From: Diacronema lutheri
Taxonomy: Eukaryota; Haptophyta; Pavlovophyceae; Pavlovales; Pavlovaceae
Direction of reading: 5' to 3'
DNA: 64,000 bases
Assembly: GCA_019448385.1 (NCBI GenBank)
Contig: JAGTXO010000054.1
Coordinates: 1 to 64,000, forward strand
In this document: positions 21,991-42,928 of the stretch, in pieces
Layout of the letters: each line of letters opens with the position of its first letter
Position numbering within the stretch: the first letter of the stretch is position 1
Program-made: the position numbers and the translations under genes
The notes under the pieces: generated by a model
Database searches by the model: none
Told to the model about the DNA's origin: nothing
Seen by the model: the letters and a program-made list of their open reading frames with translations, nothing else

Positions 21991-22430
21991 CGCACGGCCG
22001 AGCCGCGCAGCGGTCGACGCTTTGCGGGCTCTGCCCAGGTCGCGCGCGGCTGGCGACGCGTGCCGCGCGCGGCACGACCGTGCACGCCGCCACCCGTGGC
22101 CGAGCGCGCCGCACCAGCCGGCCCGCTCCAACCGCCGTGCGGATCACGGACGCTCGCTACGGCTCGTCGGCGCGCGTCACCTGCGCCGGCGGCCACGGCG
22201 CCGTCTGCTCCGGCCTCGTCGCGAGCAGCCCGACCGCTACTCGCCGCCCGCACGCCGCCGCAGCAACGCTGCGCGTCGTGCTCCCCCGCTCGCCAAACGC
22301 GAAGAGCTCCCTCACAAGGACGTCCTTCCGAACGGCCCGCGCTGCACTCGGGGCGCGATCGTGCCCCTGATCGGATTTGGCTTGACCATCTATACGTGAA
22401 ATGCGACAGTCGCACCGGAACGTGCGACAT
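21991..22430. other. Convergent intergenic gap, possible Fanzor guide-RNA locus
   Basis: These 440 bases lie between the Fanzor stop (21988-21990) and the NRPS-PKS stop (22431-22433 on minus). No credible ORF is present. GC drops towards 22340-22430. A short perfect palindrome, TGCGACAGTCGCA, lies near 22403. In known Fanzor loci the guide RNA overlaps or follows the 3' end of the nuclease gene, so this is where one would look. The sequence alone does not show it. Confidence 0.3.
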
Positions 22431-33737
<11,307 letters not shown>

Positions 33738-33770
33738 CGTCACACTCGACTTTTCCGGACGTCACGGGCG
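33738..33770. promoter_or_regulatory. 33-bp head-to-head gap with a CRE-like site
   Basis: The NRPS-PKS ATG (33737, minus) and the dioxygenase ATG (33771, plus) are separated by 33 bases. The gap holds GACGTCAC (33758-33765), close to the bZIP/CRE core TGACGTCA. The 5' leaders must overlap or start codons must be used very close to transcription starts. A shared bidirectional promoter is likely. Confidence 0.45.
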
Positions 33771-35703
33771 ATGCGCGCGGGCGTGGTCGTGCTCGCCGCG
33801 GCGGGCGCCCTCGCAGCGTGGCACTGGGCGCGCGCGCGGCGCGCGCGGCGGCGCGGGCTGCTGCGCGTGTACATGGGCGATGTGGCCGCGCTCTACGCCG
33901 GCGCGCGGCCCGTGCGCGTGCGCGGCCGCGCCAACCTGCCGTCGGGCGAGTCGACGCATTTGCCCGAGACGATCGGCGCGCCGACGAGCGCCGATTTCCC
34001 GCTCGTGGTGCTCGCGGGCGAGGCTGCGGCGCGCGCGGGCATCCAGGCTTGCGCGCAAAACGCGTATGCCCTCCTCCATGACGATGGCCTCCTCAACAGG
34101 CACGGCGCCGTCCTGCTGCGCGGCCTCCCGATCTCTACGCCCGCCGACTTTGAAGCCTTCTGCTCGGCGCTCGACTGGCGGTCCACCAAGCTGGGCGGCG
34201 GTGGGACGGTGCGCACCGTGCTCGCGGGCACCGTCCGCACCGCCTCCGATGAGCCGCCCGAGCACACGATTGAGCCGCACATGGACATGGCCCACAATGG
34301 CGCCTTCCCCGCGCGGATCGGTGCGAGCGGCACGTCCACGGCGCGCGCGCCCAGCGCGACCAGAGGCCGCCATGGCGGCGCGCGCACGCGCCACCGCTCT
34401 AACGCCACGCTCCTCAGACACACAGCGCAGCCCAGTCTCGCCTTCCAGCCATACGGCCGGCATGGATTCGCGATCGCCGCCGTGACCATCGACGCGCGGC
34501 ACTGCGCGCGCTGCGCACGTGCGCCGCCGATTAAAAGGCGCGTCCACCCTCTGCAACACCGCGCGTTGGGGCTGCGGCGCCCGCGCGTTGCGCCCGCAGG
34601 CTTCATGATGCTGCATGGCCCACCTGAGGGGTGCGGTGGCGAGACGGTCCTTGTGGACATGCGTCACGTCACGCGTGACATGCAGGTGCGTCATGCGGCA
34701 CGTGGCACGCGGCGAGCGGCGGCGGCGCAGCGCGGCGTGGCGCATGCCGCTCCGCTGCGCGTCTGCGTGCCGATGATGGTCGTTAGGTTCCGGGCGGTTT
34801 GTGAGTGTGTGCGCCTGTGCATGGCCTGCCTCTCGTCCCTATCAGTTGCCCCCCTGCCTTTTGTCCCTGTCGGCCCTTGCCCTCGTCCCTATAGCTGCCC
34901 CCTGCCTTTTGTCCCATCGCCGAGCCGGTGCCTGTCGCGGTATGACACGCTCGCCTTCTTGTCTCCACCCCGCAGGCGCAGGGCATCGATGCGGAATTTG
35001 CGCGGCGCGGCGGCGTGCTTTACCGCAAAAAGCTCTGGTCATCTCAAAAAGTCGAGCACTCGTTCACATGGCAGCGCCGCTTCTTCTCGGACGCAAAGGC
35101 GGGCGTCGAGGCGCAGTTGCCCGCGGCGGGTGCGCGAAAGTGGAACTGGACGTGCGTCGGCCCACCCACCGCGCGCCGCTCCGATGCGGCGGCGGCGGTG
35201 TTGGCCCCGAGTCGGCCACTGCAATGCGCACGGCGTCGGCCGGGCCGCACCGCGCCGCGATTCGCACGTGCCGCGCCCACCTGCCGGCCCTCTTCTCGCG
35301 CCTCTCACGCCGCGCCGCACCGCGCCGCGCCGCGCCGCGCTGCGCACGCAGCGACGACGACGCGCTCATTTTTGAAAACGCGCTGCCGGCAACCATCGTT
35401 CATCCGGAGACGGGCGAGACACTTTGGTTCAACGGGATCCACACCAACCACCGCGACTACTTTGACCTGGCGCCGCACATCGACACGGCCGACGGCTCGC
35501 CCTTCGACACCTTCTACGCCGACGGCGGCGAGATCGAGCCCGACACGCTGGCGAAGATTCGAGGTAGCATGTGGGGCCGCGCAGTTGCCGTCGCACTCCA
35601 ATCGGGTGACGTGGTCGTCGTGGACAACCGGCTCGCCGCGCACGGTCGGATAGGCTGGACGCCGGGTGTGCCTCGCAAGATGCTTCTGAACCACTTCGAG
35701 TGA
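33771..35703 (+). CDS. TauD/TfdA-family Fe(II)/2-oxoglutarate dioxygenase
   Basis: Exons are 33771-34320, 34600-34685, 34976-35151 and 35352-35703 (387 aa). All introns are GT-AG with matching phases (1, 0, 2). A hydrophobic N-terminal segment (VVVLAAAGALAAWHW followed by Arg-rich residues) looks like a membrane anchor or targeting signal. RHGAVLLRGLP and the metal-binding H-x-D (H170, D172 in PHMDMAHN) mark the TauD fold. GPPEGCGGETVLVD, HPETGETLWFNG and the distal His in NRLAAHGR (H368), with the 2OG-binding Arg two residues on, complete the site. Enzymes of this family hydroxylate or desaturate small molecules, including nonribosomal peptides and polyketides. The head-to-head position with the megasynthase suggests tailoring of its product. 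The third exon has a tandem acceptor (34975 or 34981). Confidence 0.85.
35587..35653 (+). repeat. Left arm of an inverted duplication (last dioxygenase exon)
   Basis: This coding stretch around GDVVVVDNRLAAHG is matched, in reverse orientation and with a few mismatches, by 35713-35780. The gap between the arms is about 60 bases and contains the dioxygenase stop codon. Confidence 0.85.
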
Positions 35704-35712
35704 TGACTGACC

Positions 35713-35780
35713 GTGCGCGTCGAGCCGGTTGTCCACGACGACCACGTCGCCCGATTGGATTGCGACGGCAGAACAGTAGG
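35713..35780 (-). pseudogene. Inverted fragment of a dioxygenase last exon
   Basis: On the minus strand this reads GDVVVVDNRLDAHG, nearly identical to the end of the intact dioxygenase gene next door but with Asp for Ala before the distal His. A further short match (GCAAGATGCT) lies near 35790. No other part of a second gene copy is visible, so it looks like a duplicated remnant. Confidence 0.7.
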
Positions 35781-35896
35781 GAGCATCTTGCGAGTTTCCG
35801 CAGTCCGGAGGACGATTGTCGCGCGGGAATTTGTCTCGGAAAAGTCCGCGGCGAAGGGGCGCTTCATCACCGGCCGACGGCCTTTTCGCGTGCGGG

Positions 35897-37573
35897 ATGG
35901 ACGTCGAGGAAGACGAGGGCGTGCCGATCATCCTCCCTCGCTCCGACTTTGGCGCGGCGTATGACCGGCTACTCAAGCTGATCGTGGCGAGCGAGATCGC
36001 CTCGCTCACATACCTCGCCAGCATGCGCGCCTTCCCCGTCTGCCTCGTCGGCATCGGGATGACGGCCGCGCGCCCCGCGCTCAACCTCGCGATCCGGCGC
36101 ACCGTTCGGCACCACGCGGAGCTGCGCGCGGTGTCGGCGGATCCGCGCGCGCTGCTCGCCCTCGCGTGTGGCCGGCTGCTCACCCCCGCTGACGAGCTCC
36201 TCGACCACGTCCACGAGGGGGCGGACCTGCAGACCATCTTGGCTGAGTTCGTCTCGCTCGCCCTCTCCGTCTTCTACCGCGCGGGTGTTGGGCGCGAGTG
36301 GCGGCTCGGCGTGGTGCTCGGCGAAAGCTGCTCGGCCGCGATCACGTTCTTTCACCCGTCGCGCGGCGCGCTGTGCGAGCGCCTCGAGAGCCACGGCAGC
36401 GGCGCGGCCGACGCGTTGCGCGAAATCGTGACGGTGTTCGCCGTCGTCCAGGCGCTCGTCGCCGCCCTCGTCGCGCTCACGCACTACGCGCCGCGTGGCG
36501 CGCGCGCGGGCGCACGGCGTGGCAGGCCGCTGCGCGTGCCGCAGGCCGACCTGGAGGAGGGCGAGGATACGAGCGGCAACGTCGACGGTTCGCCCGAGTC
36601 GCTCGGCCTCCCCACGCGCCGCCGGAGCCGGCGATGGACGGCGGGCACCGGCCCGACGCACCATTCGCCGCTGCACATCCATCCGTCGCTCATCGACGAG
36701 CCCGTGCCGCCGCTCGCGCCCGCCGTCGTCGCGCAGCTTCGGCCGACGATGCGCAAGATGTTCGACGCGATGCTCGCGCGCGACCTCGGCCAGTCGTCCA
36801 CGTCGTCGACGACGTCGCCGTCATCGCCGCCCGTCGCCATCGGCGGCGGCGGCATCGGCGACGTCGGCGGCGTGGATGAGCGCACGATCGAGCGCGAGGT
36901 GCACAAGCTGCAGTTTGCGCAGTCCGTCATGCTCTCGGGCGTGACGATCGATGGTGCTGATGTCGTCGCCATCGAGTGGATGCTTGCGCATTGCGAGCAC
37001 CTTGACCAGTTCTTTTTCGACCACGCGACGATCCCGCCGGCGCACTTGCGCGCGATCGCGCGCGCGCTCGCGCGGCGCAGGGAGGCGTGCGGGCTCAGGC
37101 CGATCCAGCACGTCTACCTCACCGACTGTGCGATTGGGCCCGAGGCCGTTGAGCACCTCGCGTCGGCACACATGGGGCTTGACCAAATCTCCCTTGGTCG
37201 GAACCCCCTCGGCGACGAAGGCGCGCGCCGGCTCGCGCGCGGGATCCGCGAGCAGGTGAAGCGCGGCCAGCCGCCGGCGCTCACGTACGTCGGCCTCTCC
37301 AACTGCGGGATTGGCCTCGTCGGCGCTGCCGAGCTCGGCCGCGCGCTCGCAAAGTGCGAACGGCTCAGCCGCGTCGTTTTTTTTGGCAACCAGCCGGGCG
37401 CGGACTCCAAGCTCAAGGTCGAGATGTACAAGCGCGTCGCGCGCTACGACCCGCATCGCGAGCCGCCGCAGATCAGCACAAACAATGATTTGCGCTACGT
37501 GCACGTGCCCGACCCGCGCCACCCTGTACCGCGCATGTGGCTCGCAGCGCGCAGCGACTCGTACCAGTGCTAG
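35897..37573 (+). CDS. Leucine-rich-repeat (RNI-type) protein
   Basis: A 558-residue single-exon protein. The N-terminal half (about 1-200) is mixed helical with hydrophobic stretches such as FVSLALSVFYRAG and FAVVQALVAALVAL. The middle is a Ser/Gly-rich linker. The C-terminal half carries ribonuclease-inhibitor-like LRRs, seen as LTDCAIGPEAVEHLA, LGRNPLGDEGARRLA and GLSNCGIGLVGAAELG. Such repeats bind proteins. No catalytic domain is visible. ATG 35897 is the first Met after the frame leaves the duplicated dioxygenase fragment. Function unknown. Confidence 0.75.
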   Translation: MDVEEDEGVPIILPRSDFGAAYDRLLKLIVASEIASLTYLASMRAFPVCLVGIGMTAARPALNLAIRRTVRHHAELRAVSADPRALLALACGRLLTPADELLDHVHEGADLQTILAEFVSLALSVFYRAGVGREWRLGVVLGESCSAAITFFHPSRGALCERLESHGSGAADALREIVTVFAVVQALVAALVALTHYAPRGARAGARRGRPLRVPQADLEEGEDTSGNVDGSPESLGLPTRRRSRRWTAGTGPTHHSPLHIHPSLIDEPVPPLAPAVVAQLRPTMRKMFDAMLARDLGQSSTSSTTSPSSPPVAIGGGGIGDVGGVDERTIEREVHKLQFAQSVMLSGVTIDGADVVAIEWMLAHCEHLDQFFFDHATIPPAHLRAIARALARRREACGLRPIQHVYLTDCAIGPEAVEHLASAHMGLDQISLGRNPLGDEGARRLARGIREQVKRGQPPALTYVGLSNCGIGLVGAAELGRALAKCERLSRVVFFGNQPGADSKLKVEMYKRVARYDPHREPPQISTNNDLRYVHVPDPRHPVPRMWLAARSDSYQC

Positions 37574-37885
37574 CGCGCGCGCACGGTCCGGGGCGTCGTG
37601 TGCCTGCAACCCTTGCCCTCCCTGCATCCTGCACTTCAAAAAACACAAAAGCACCCACGGTACACCATTCGGACTCTGGGCACCCACGCATACGGTACAC
37701 CATTCGGACTCTGGGCTTCTGCGCGGAAGAGGCATCACGAGGACTCCTCTGTACGGACCCCAAAAATAATAGGGAGGGATGCTCCTTGAGTCCTGCCCCC
37801 CCCCCCCCCCCCCCCCCCCCACTGGCCCTTTCACTTGGTCTCCGTCCCTGACTCAAAGGCGCGCCGCGGTGCGCACGTGCAGCAC
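37574..37885. other. Convergent gap with direct repeat and C run
   Basis: This 312-bp gap lies between the LRR and MFS stops. A 22-bp perfect direct repeat (GGTACACCATTCGGACTCTG plus GG) occurs at 37659-37680 and 37694-37715. A run of about 23 C follows near 37797-37820. A local A-rich patch (37637-37650) could serve in transcript termination on the plus strand. No gene seen. Confidence 0.75.
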
Positions 37886-40662
37886 TCAACTGACGGCCGA
37901 CTCGAACGCCGGTCGCCTGCTCAGCAGCGCCACTCGCAGGTCGGCGTGCGGCTGCTGTCGCTGCGCACGCGCACGCGCAAGCGCCGTCGCGTCGCCCGTC
38001 GCGTCGCCCAGCGCGCCTGCCGCCGCGCACGCGAGCAGCGGCTCGTGCAGCCCGCTGGCCCCTCTGCTCGCGGGCATTGGGCCAAGCGGCAGCGCTCTGC
38101 GTCCCTGCCCGTCGTTCACCTCGCGCGGCGCGATCCACGGGCCGTGCGTGCCCTTGCACCCGCTCGCGGTGTCGCGCTCGTTCGCGCCGGCACGTTCGCT
38201 CTCGTCGGCCAGGGCCGGCGGCACGTCGGCGCGCGATGCGTCGGCCAGGGCGGACACGTCGGCGGCGGGCGGCGGGCCGTTGTCGTCGTCCGCACCCTTG
38301 GCGAAGATCGACTCGGTGAAGACAAGCTCTGCCAGCCGTTGCACCGCCGGCGCTGGTTCAAACGCCTGGTAAACTGCCGTCCCAAGGACAGTGAGTACGA
38401 AGAGGAGGACGCCCGTCTCGGAGGTTGCGTCCGGGAATCCGAAGGCCTGCACGAGCGCCGAGCCGTAGATCGGGCCGACGAGCGCGCCGAGCGACCACGA
38501 GAAGGAGAGCAGGCCGCCGATCACGTCCGACACCGCCTCGATCTCGTAGCCGGCGCGCGAGCAGATGTCGAGCATGCACGGGACGGCGCACGTGAGCGTC
38601 GACGAGCCGACGCCGACGGCGGCCATCGCAAGGACGAGGAGCCAGACGGAGCGCGGGAAAATGCCGGCGGGGAGCCACGGGCACGGCCCCATCAGGAAGA
38701 ACGAGGCGGCGGAGATGAGCATCCCGCCGACGAGCGTCGTGAAGTTGCCGCACGCGTTGCCGATCCGGCCGACGAGGGGCGAGAGCAGCGCATACCTACA
38801 GATAGGGGTGACGGGTGACGGGTGACGGGTGACGGGTGACGGGTGACGGTTGGTGACGGGTGATGGGTGACGGTTGGTGACCGTTATGCGATTGTGACGC
38901 CGCGTGTTGCCCGCTGCCGCGGTCGGCACGTGCGCCCGAGCGCGCACGCGCGCGCGGCGCCAGGCGGCGACGGGGGCCGCGCGCGCGCGCGCGCGCGCAC
39001 GAGAGCGTGGCGGATGAGAAGATGAGCCCAATTTGAAAAGGCGGCAGGTCAAAGGTGTCGTGTACCCAGGGCGCAATAATCGGGTCGAGGACGGAGAGCG
39101 CGAGCGCGAGCGCGACGAGCAGCGCGGTCACGACGCAGATCGCGGGCTGCGAGAGCACCTGCGTAGCGCGGGGTGTGCGGTTGGGCGGTTGGGCGGTTGG
39201 GCGTGTGGGCGTGCGTGTGCGCGTGAGTGGGGCGTGGGTGGGCGCGCCTGGCGCGTGGTGTATGGGTGGGCGGGTGTGTGGGTGCGTGGGTGCGTGGGCG
39301 GGTGAGCGACACCTGGCGCATGGTGTGTGGGTGTGTGGGTGTGTGGGTGCGTGGGCGGGTGAGCGACACCTGGCGCATGGTGTGTGGGTGTGTGGTGGTT
39401 GGGCGGGTGAGCGACACGCTCGTCGAGCAGGCGACCGGCTCGTGCGGGGCAAGCGTGGGTGCGCACGCGGCAGTCCGCGCCAACGCAGCCATCGCAGCAC
39501 GCCGGGCCTCAAGCAGACCGCATCCATCCTCTCGCGTCTGCCATCCTGTCGCGTCTGCCATCCTGTCGCGTCTGCAGGCACGCCGCCCAAGCGCGCGAAA
39601 CGGCCCCCATCGTGCATTTGTCGCCCGCGGCGCGCGCATGCACGGGCATTACCCCCGCGCGTCGCGCGTCGGTTGCGCGGGCCGCGCGCAAGGGGCTGCG
39701 CAGAGTCCGGCGCGACGGCGCGCGGGTAAATCCCTCGCGCGCGCCCACGCTCGCCTCGCCAGGGGCCTTGCCACGGGTGGCTTGCTGCCGCCAACGCGCG
39801 TCGCGTCGCTCGCCAGCCGCGCGTTGCAACACAGCGTATGGGCCAGCGCCGCACGCGTAGGCCAAGCGCGCAGGGCCGAGGGTGGATCGCGCGGGGCCCA
39901 CACTCCGCCCATCGGAGCGCGCGTGCCCGCGCGCGCGCGCGCCTGCGAGAAGGTCGCGTGCTGCTCGTCGTCGTCTCCCGAAATCGCCTCGTCGTCGCCC
40001 AGCGCGAAGAGGACCGCGATGCCGAGCGCGGCAAGGACGCCAGCGGAGGCGAAGAAGGGGAGCGGGAAGCCGCCGGCGGCGTATAGCATCCCGCCCACCG
40101 CTGGCCCGATCATCATCCCGACGCCGCGCGCCGCCTCCTGCACGCCGAGCGCGGTCGCAACGTTCTCGACGTCCACGGAGCACATGATCATTGACGAAAC
40201 GGCAACCTCGTAGATGGCGGCGACGACGCCCTGGACGAGGCGCAGGGTGAAGGTGAGGAGGAACCACTGCCACCCCTCCTTGAGGAGCGGCGCGAGCGCG
40301 AAGAGCGCGGTAAGCACCGCCTGCAGCAGCACGCACGTTGAGAGGAGGGCCCTCGAGGAGACGGTCCGCGAGAGCCACGTCGCGATCGGCGTGACGACGA
40401 GCCCCCCCCACATGAAGCAGGAGAAGGTGAGGCCAATCAGTGTGGCGGATAGGCCCACCTCCTCCGCGCGCTGCGGGAAGAAGGGCGCGAGCGCCATGTA
40501 GGACGCGTCGCCGACCGCGCAGATCAGGATGAGTAACACATACCCGCGCGACGTGAGGCGCGCGGGCGCGTCGCCGGCCGAGCTGCCGGCGCCCGCCGAG
40601 TCGGGCTCGCTCTCCAGCTCGGCCGCCGGTGCCAGCGCCGGCTCGCCCGCCGTCCGCTCCAT
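37886..40662 (-). CDS. MFS transporter, SLC18B1-like
   Basis: Exons on minus are 40662-39943, 39158-39001 and 38795-37886 (595 aa). Exon 1 encodes the first six membrane helices, including DASYMALAPFFPQRAEEVGLS and IGLTFSCFMWGG, resembling animal and plant SLC18B1-type major facilitators. Exon 2 adds two helices (ICVVTALLVALALALSVLD). Exon 3 gives the remaining helices and a hydrophilic tail of about 100 residues. The first intron (39159-39942) appears to use a GC donor (CAG|GC) and the second (38796-39000) is GT-AG, phase 2. Family members move polyamines or amines by proton antiport, but the substrate here is not predictable. Divergent from the hypothetical gene at 40743. Confidence 0.85.
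38811..38880. repeat. (GGGTGAC)n minisatellite in an MFS intron
   Basis: Seven-base units GGGTGAC, with GGTTGGTGAC variants, lie just inside the 3' end of the second MFS intron. Confidence 0.9.
39176..39420. repeat. GT-rich minisatellite in the first MFS intron
   Basis: About three imperfect units share GGTGAGCGACACCTGGCGCA followed by TGGTGTGTGGG repeats. They inflate this intron to 784 bases, the longest in the window. Confidence 0.9.
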
Positions 40663-40742
40663 CGTCTCGCCACGCAGCCGTCGGGATGGTGCAGGGTGAG
40701 CGGTCCAGTGGACATCCGCACGCGCTCCGCGAGTGACGCACG
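40663..40742. promoter_or_regulatory. 80-bp divergent promoter region
   Basis: Gap between the MFS start (40662, minus) and the hypothetical gene's start (40743, plus). No TATA-like motif is visible. Presumed shared promoter. Confidence 0.4.
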
Positions 40743-42296
40743 ATGGCGCTGCGGTTCCCCGCGGACGCCCCCGGCGGAGCGTCGTCCGCGAGCGACGGCA
40801 CGGCCGACGAGCTCGATCGGATGAGCGCGTGGCTCACGTTCGACGCGCTCCGACGCGAGCAGGGCGAGCTGCTGTCCGACGGCGGCTTGGGCTCGCGCTC
40901 TCTCGCTGCGCAGCGACGCCGTCTGCCGCCGCCGAGCGCGCTTCCGCCAAAGCCCGTGCGCGCAACGGTGTTGCGCGCGCAGAGCGCGACACGCATCGCG
41001 CGCGCGCTCACGCGTGTCGCATCCGAGTCGTCGAGTGCCGTCAACACGGCGGTGGTCGCGGCGTCTACCGCGCAGGACACCCAGGCGCCGTGGCCGCGCA
41101 GCGCTGGCCGGCCACCCGCCGGCGAATCCGATGGGCATTCGATCTACTGCACCAGCGCCGCCGCGCTCGCCGTCAAGTCGCTCCGCCCGCGCTCGGCCCA
41201 CCCCGCTTTACCCAGCCAGGCCAGCGCCACCGGCCGCGTGGCCGGCCGCGACTCGCCCGGAGCGGCGTCGAGCGCCGCCTCTCTTTCGCGCGCTCACACC
41301 GAAGCTCACTTCTTCGCTACCCTGCGCGCGCCGACGGCCACGTCGATGCAGCACGTGCACTCGGCGACGCGCTCGCGCGCCTCGGCCTCCGCCGCCGTCA
41401 CGCGCGCCGACGCGGTGCTCGCGTGGGCGGCGCCGCCGTCGCCGCCGGCCGCGGCCGACGGCGCGGCTGCGCGCGGCGAGCCGGCGCCCACGCTCGAGCG
41501 CAGCGCGGCGGCGCGCGCGCGCTCGGCCTGGCTCAACGAAGTGGACGGCTGGAGCGTAGGCGATGACAACCTCGACTGGGGCGATGGCGGCGATGGCGGG
41601 TATGCCGCCTCCGACTGGGGCGATGGCGGCGATGGCGGTTATGCCGCCTCCGACTGGGGCGACGGCGGCGCGGACGGCGCGATCCGCGCGCGTTTGCCGT
41701 CGTCCGCGAGCGTGAGCGTCCGGCCGGCGTCCGCGCCGAACGTGTCGCTCGCGCGCTTGCGCACGTGCGCGAATGTCTCCGCGGCGTTCGACGCCGCGAC
41801 GCGCGGCGCGAACGACGTCGACGGCGTCGGCGACGGCCGTGCGGGCGGCGGCGCGGCCGTCAGCCGACGCACCAGCGCCGCGCGCGCGTCGCACGTCGCC
41901 GCGTTCGCGCAGCTCGACGACTGGAATGACATCCTTGCCGACTCGGCCGTGTGCCGCGCGAAGCAGCAGGTCGAGCGCGATGGGCTCGAGGCGGGCGCGC
42001 TCGCGCGCGCGCGCGCCGAGTGGGCCGCGCGCGCGCGCGACAGCTGCGACGTGCGTGCCGCCGCGCGGGCGGACGACGACGAGGCGCGCGCGCGCGCCGA
42101 CGGCAAGCCGCGCGCGCGCGCCGAGCGTGAGCGCACGAGGCCGGGCGGTAGCGCGTTGATTGCGCGCAGCCTCGGCCACCTCGGCGCGCGCGCGCGTTAC
42201 TCGAGCAACTACCATGGCGCGCTCGTCACCATGCTCGACACGCCGGGCGCGCGCGGGCCCTTTGACACACGATGCCGGCAAGGTCTGCCATGCTGA
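40743..42296 (+). CDS. Hypothetical protein with tandem DWGDGGDGGYAAS repeats
   Basis: A 517-residue open frame from ATG 40743. It is largely low-complexity Ala/Arg/Ser. The most structured parts are the N-terminal AWLTFDALRREQGELLSDGG, two to three tandem copies of DWGDGGDGGYAAS (near 41570-41670), and a charged helical C-terminal part (LDDWNDILADSAVCRAKQQ onwards). I recognise no family. A GT at 42283-42284 could be a donor to more exons in the following 600 bases, so the annotated C-terminus is uncertain. Confidence 0.5.
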   Translation: MALRFPADAPGGASSASDGTADELDRMSAWLTFDALRREQGELLSDGGLGSRSLAAQRRRLPPPSALPPKPVRATVLRAQSATRIARALTRVASESSSAVNTAVVAASTAQDTQAPWPRSAGRPPAGESDGHSIYCTSAAALAVKSLRPRSAHPALPSQASATGRVAGRDSPGAASSAASLSRAHTEAHFFATLRAPTATSMQHVHSATRSRASASAAVTRADAVLAWAAPPSPPAAADGAAARGEPAPTLERSAAARARSAWLNEVDGWSVGDDNLDWGDGGDGGYAASDWGDGGDGGYAASDWGDGGADGAIRARLPSSASVSVRPASAPNVSLARLRTCANVSAAFDAATRGANDVDGVGDGRAGGGAAVSRRTSAARASHVAAFAQLDDWNDILADSAVCRAKQQVERDGLEAGALARARAEWAARARDSCDVRAAARADDDEARARADGKPRARAERERTRPGGSALIARSLGHLGARARYSSNYHGALVTMLDTPGARGPFDTRCRQGLPC

Positions 42297-42928
42297 ATGG
42301 TGCTGCACTGCTGCTCATGCCGCGCGTCGCGCAAGCGCGCGCGGCTGCGCGCGCCCACGCCGCAGCGGCAAGCGTGTATGGAGGCGTGACTGGGCAGAGT
42401 CAATTGCACAGCTTGACCAGCTTGACAGGGCGGAGCTCCAGAAGCCAGGAGGCGGTAAGCGTCGTCGCTGCGCTGACTGTCACGGACGCCATGCCGTCGC
42501 TCGCGGCCAGCTCGAGCGTAAAAGACATGCAGTGTGCGGTCAGCGATGGCGGAGGCGACGGCCAGTCGTCGCGTGCCGCCGTCCATCGACTGCGCGACAG
42601 CTCACGCATCTTGATACTGCGCGGCAGGTCGAGCTGATGCTGTGTCAGCTCAAGACGCCCGCGCGCGCTACGAGCGGTGCGGCGCGCGCCGCTGCGCCGG
42701 CGACGCCTCGCGCCGGCGTGCGCCGGCCGGCTTCAACCGCGCCGGCCGTGCGCGGGCGCGCCGAGCCGCGCGATTGCTTCTACTTCTTCGACTCAAAATG
42801 GCAGCGCGCCTCGGCCGTAGCGGGAGTCTGGTCAGCGCTGCCGACGTTCAACGGACGTCTCTGACCAGACACGGGAGCCTGGTCAGCGCATTTTGGCCGG
42901 CGCATCCCCGCACGCCTCCCGCGCGGCC
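42297..42928. other. Unassigned interval, possible downstream exons of the preceding gene
   Basis: Two short plus-strand frames look mildly protein-like. One is near 42425-42637 (RSQEAVSVVAALTVTDAMPS) and one ends near 42864 (CFYFFDSKWQRASAVAG). Neither has a recognisable domain. They could be exons spliced to the preceding gene or chance. Confidence 0.3.
42826..42889. repeat. Inverted and direct repeats of a GTCTGGTCAG motif
   Basis: GTCTGGTCAG (42826-42835) and its perfect complement CTGACCAGAC (42861-42870) could form a 10-bp stem with a 25-base loop. A second direct copy, GAGCCTGGTCAGCGC, follows at about 42875-42889. The structure sits 40-100 bases beyond the 3' end of the minus-strand PAXBP1-like gene. 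Confidence 0.75.

Noticed and set aside
38811-38880. Array of CRE-like TGAC motifs
   Set aside because: Best explained as a seven-base minisatellite within an intron, not a regulatory array.
41570-41670. CRISPR-like regular repeat
   Set aside because: It is an in-frame protein repeat (DWGDGGDGGYAAS) without spacers. The sequence is eukaryotic.
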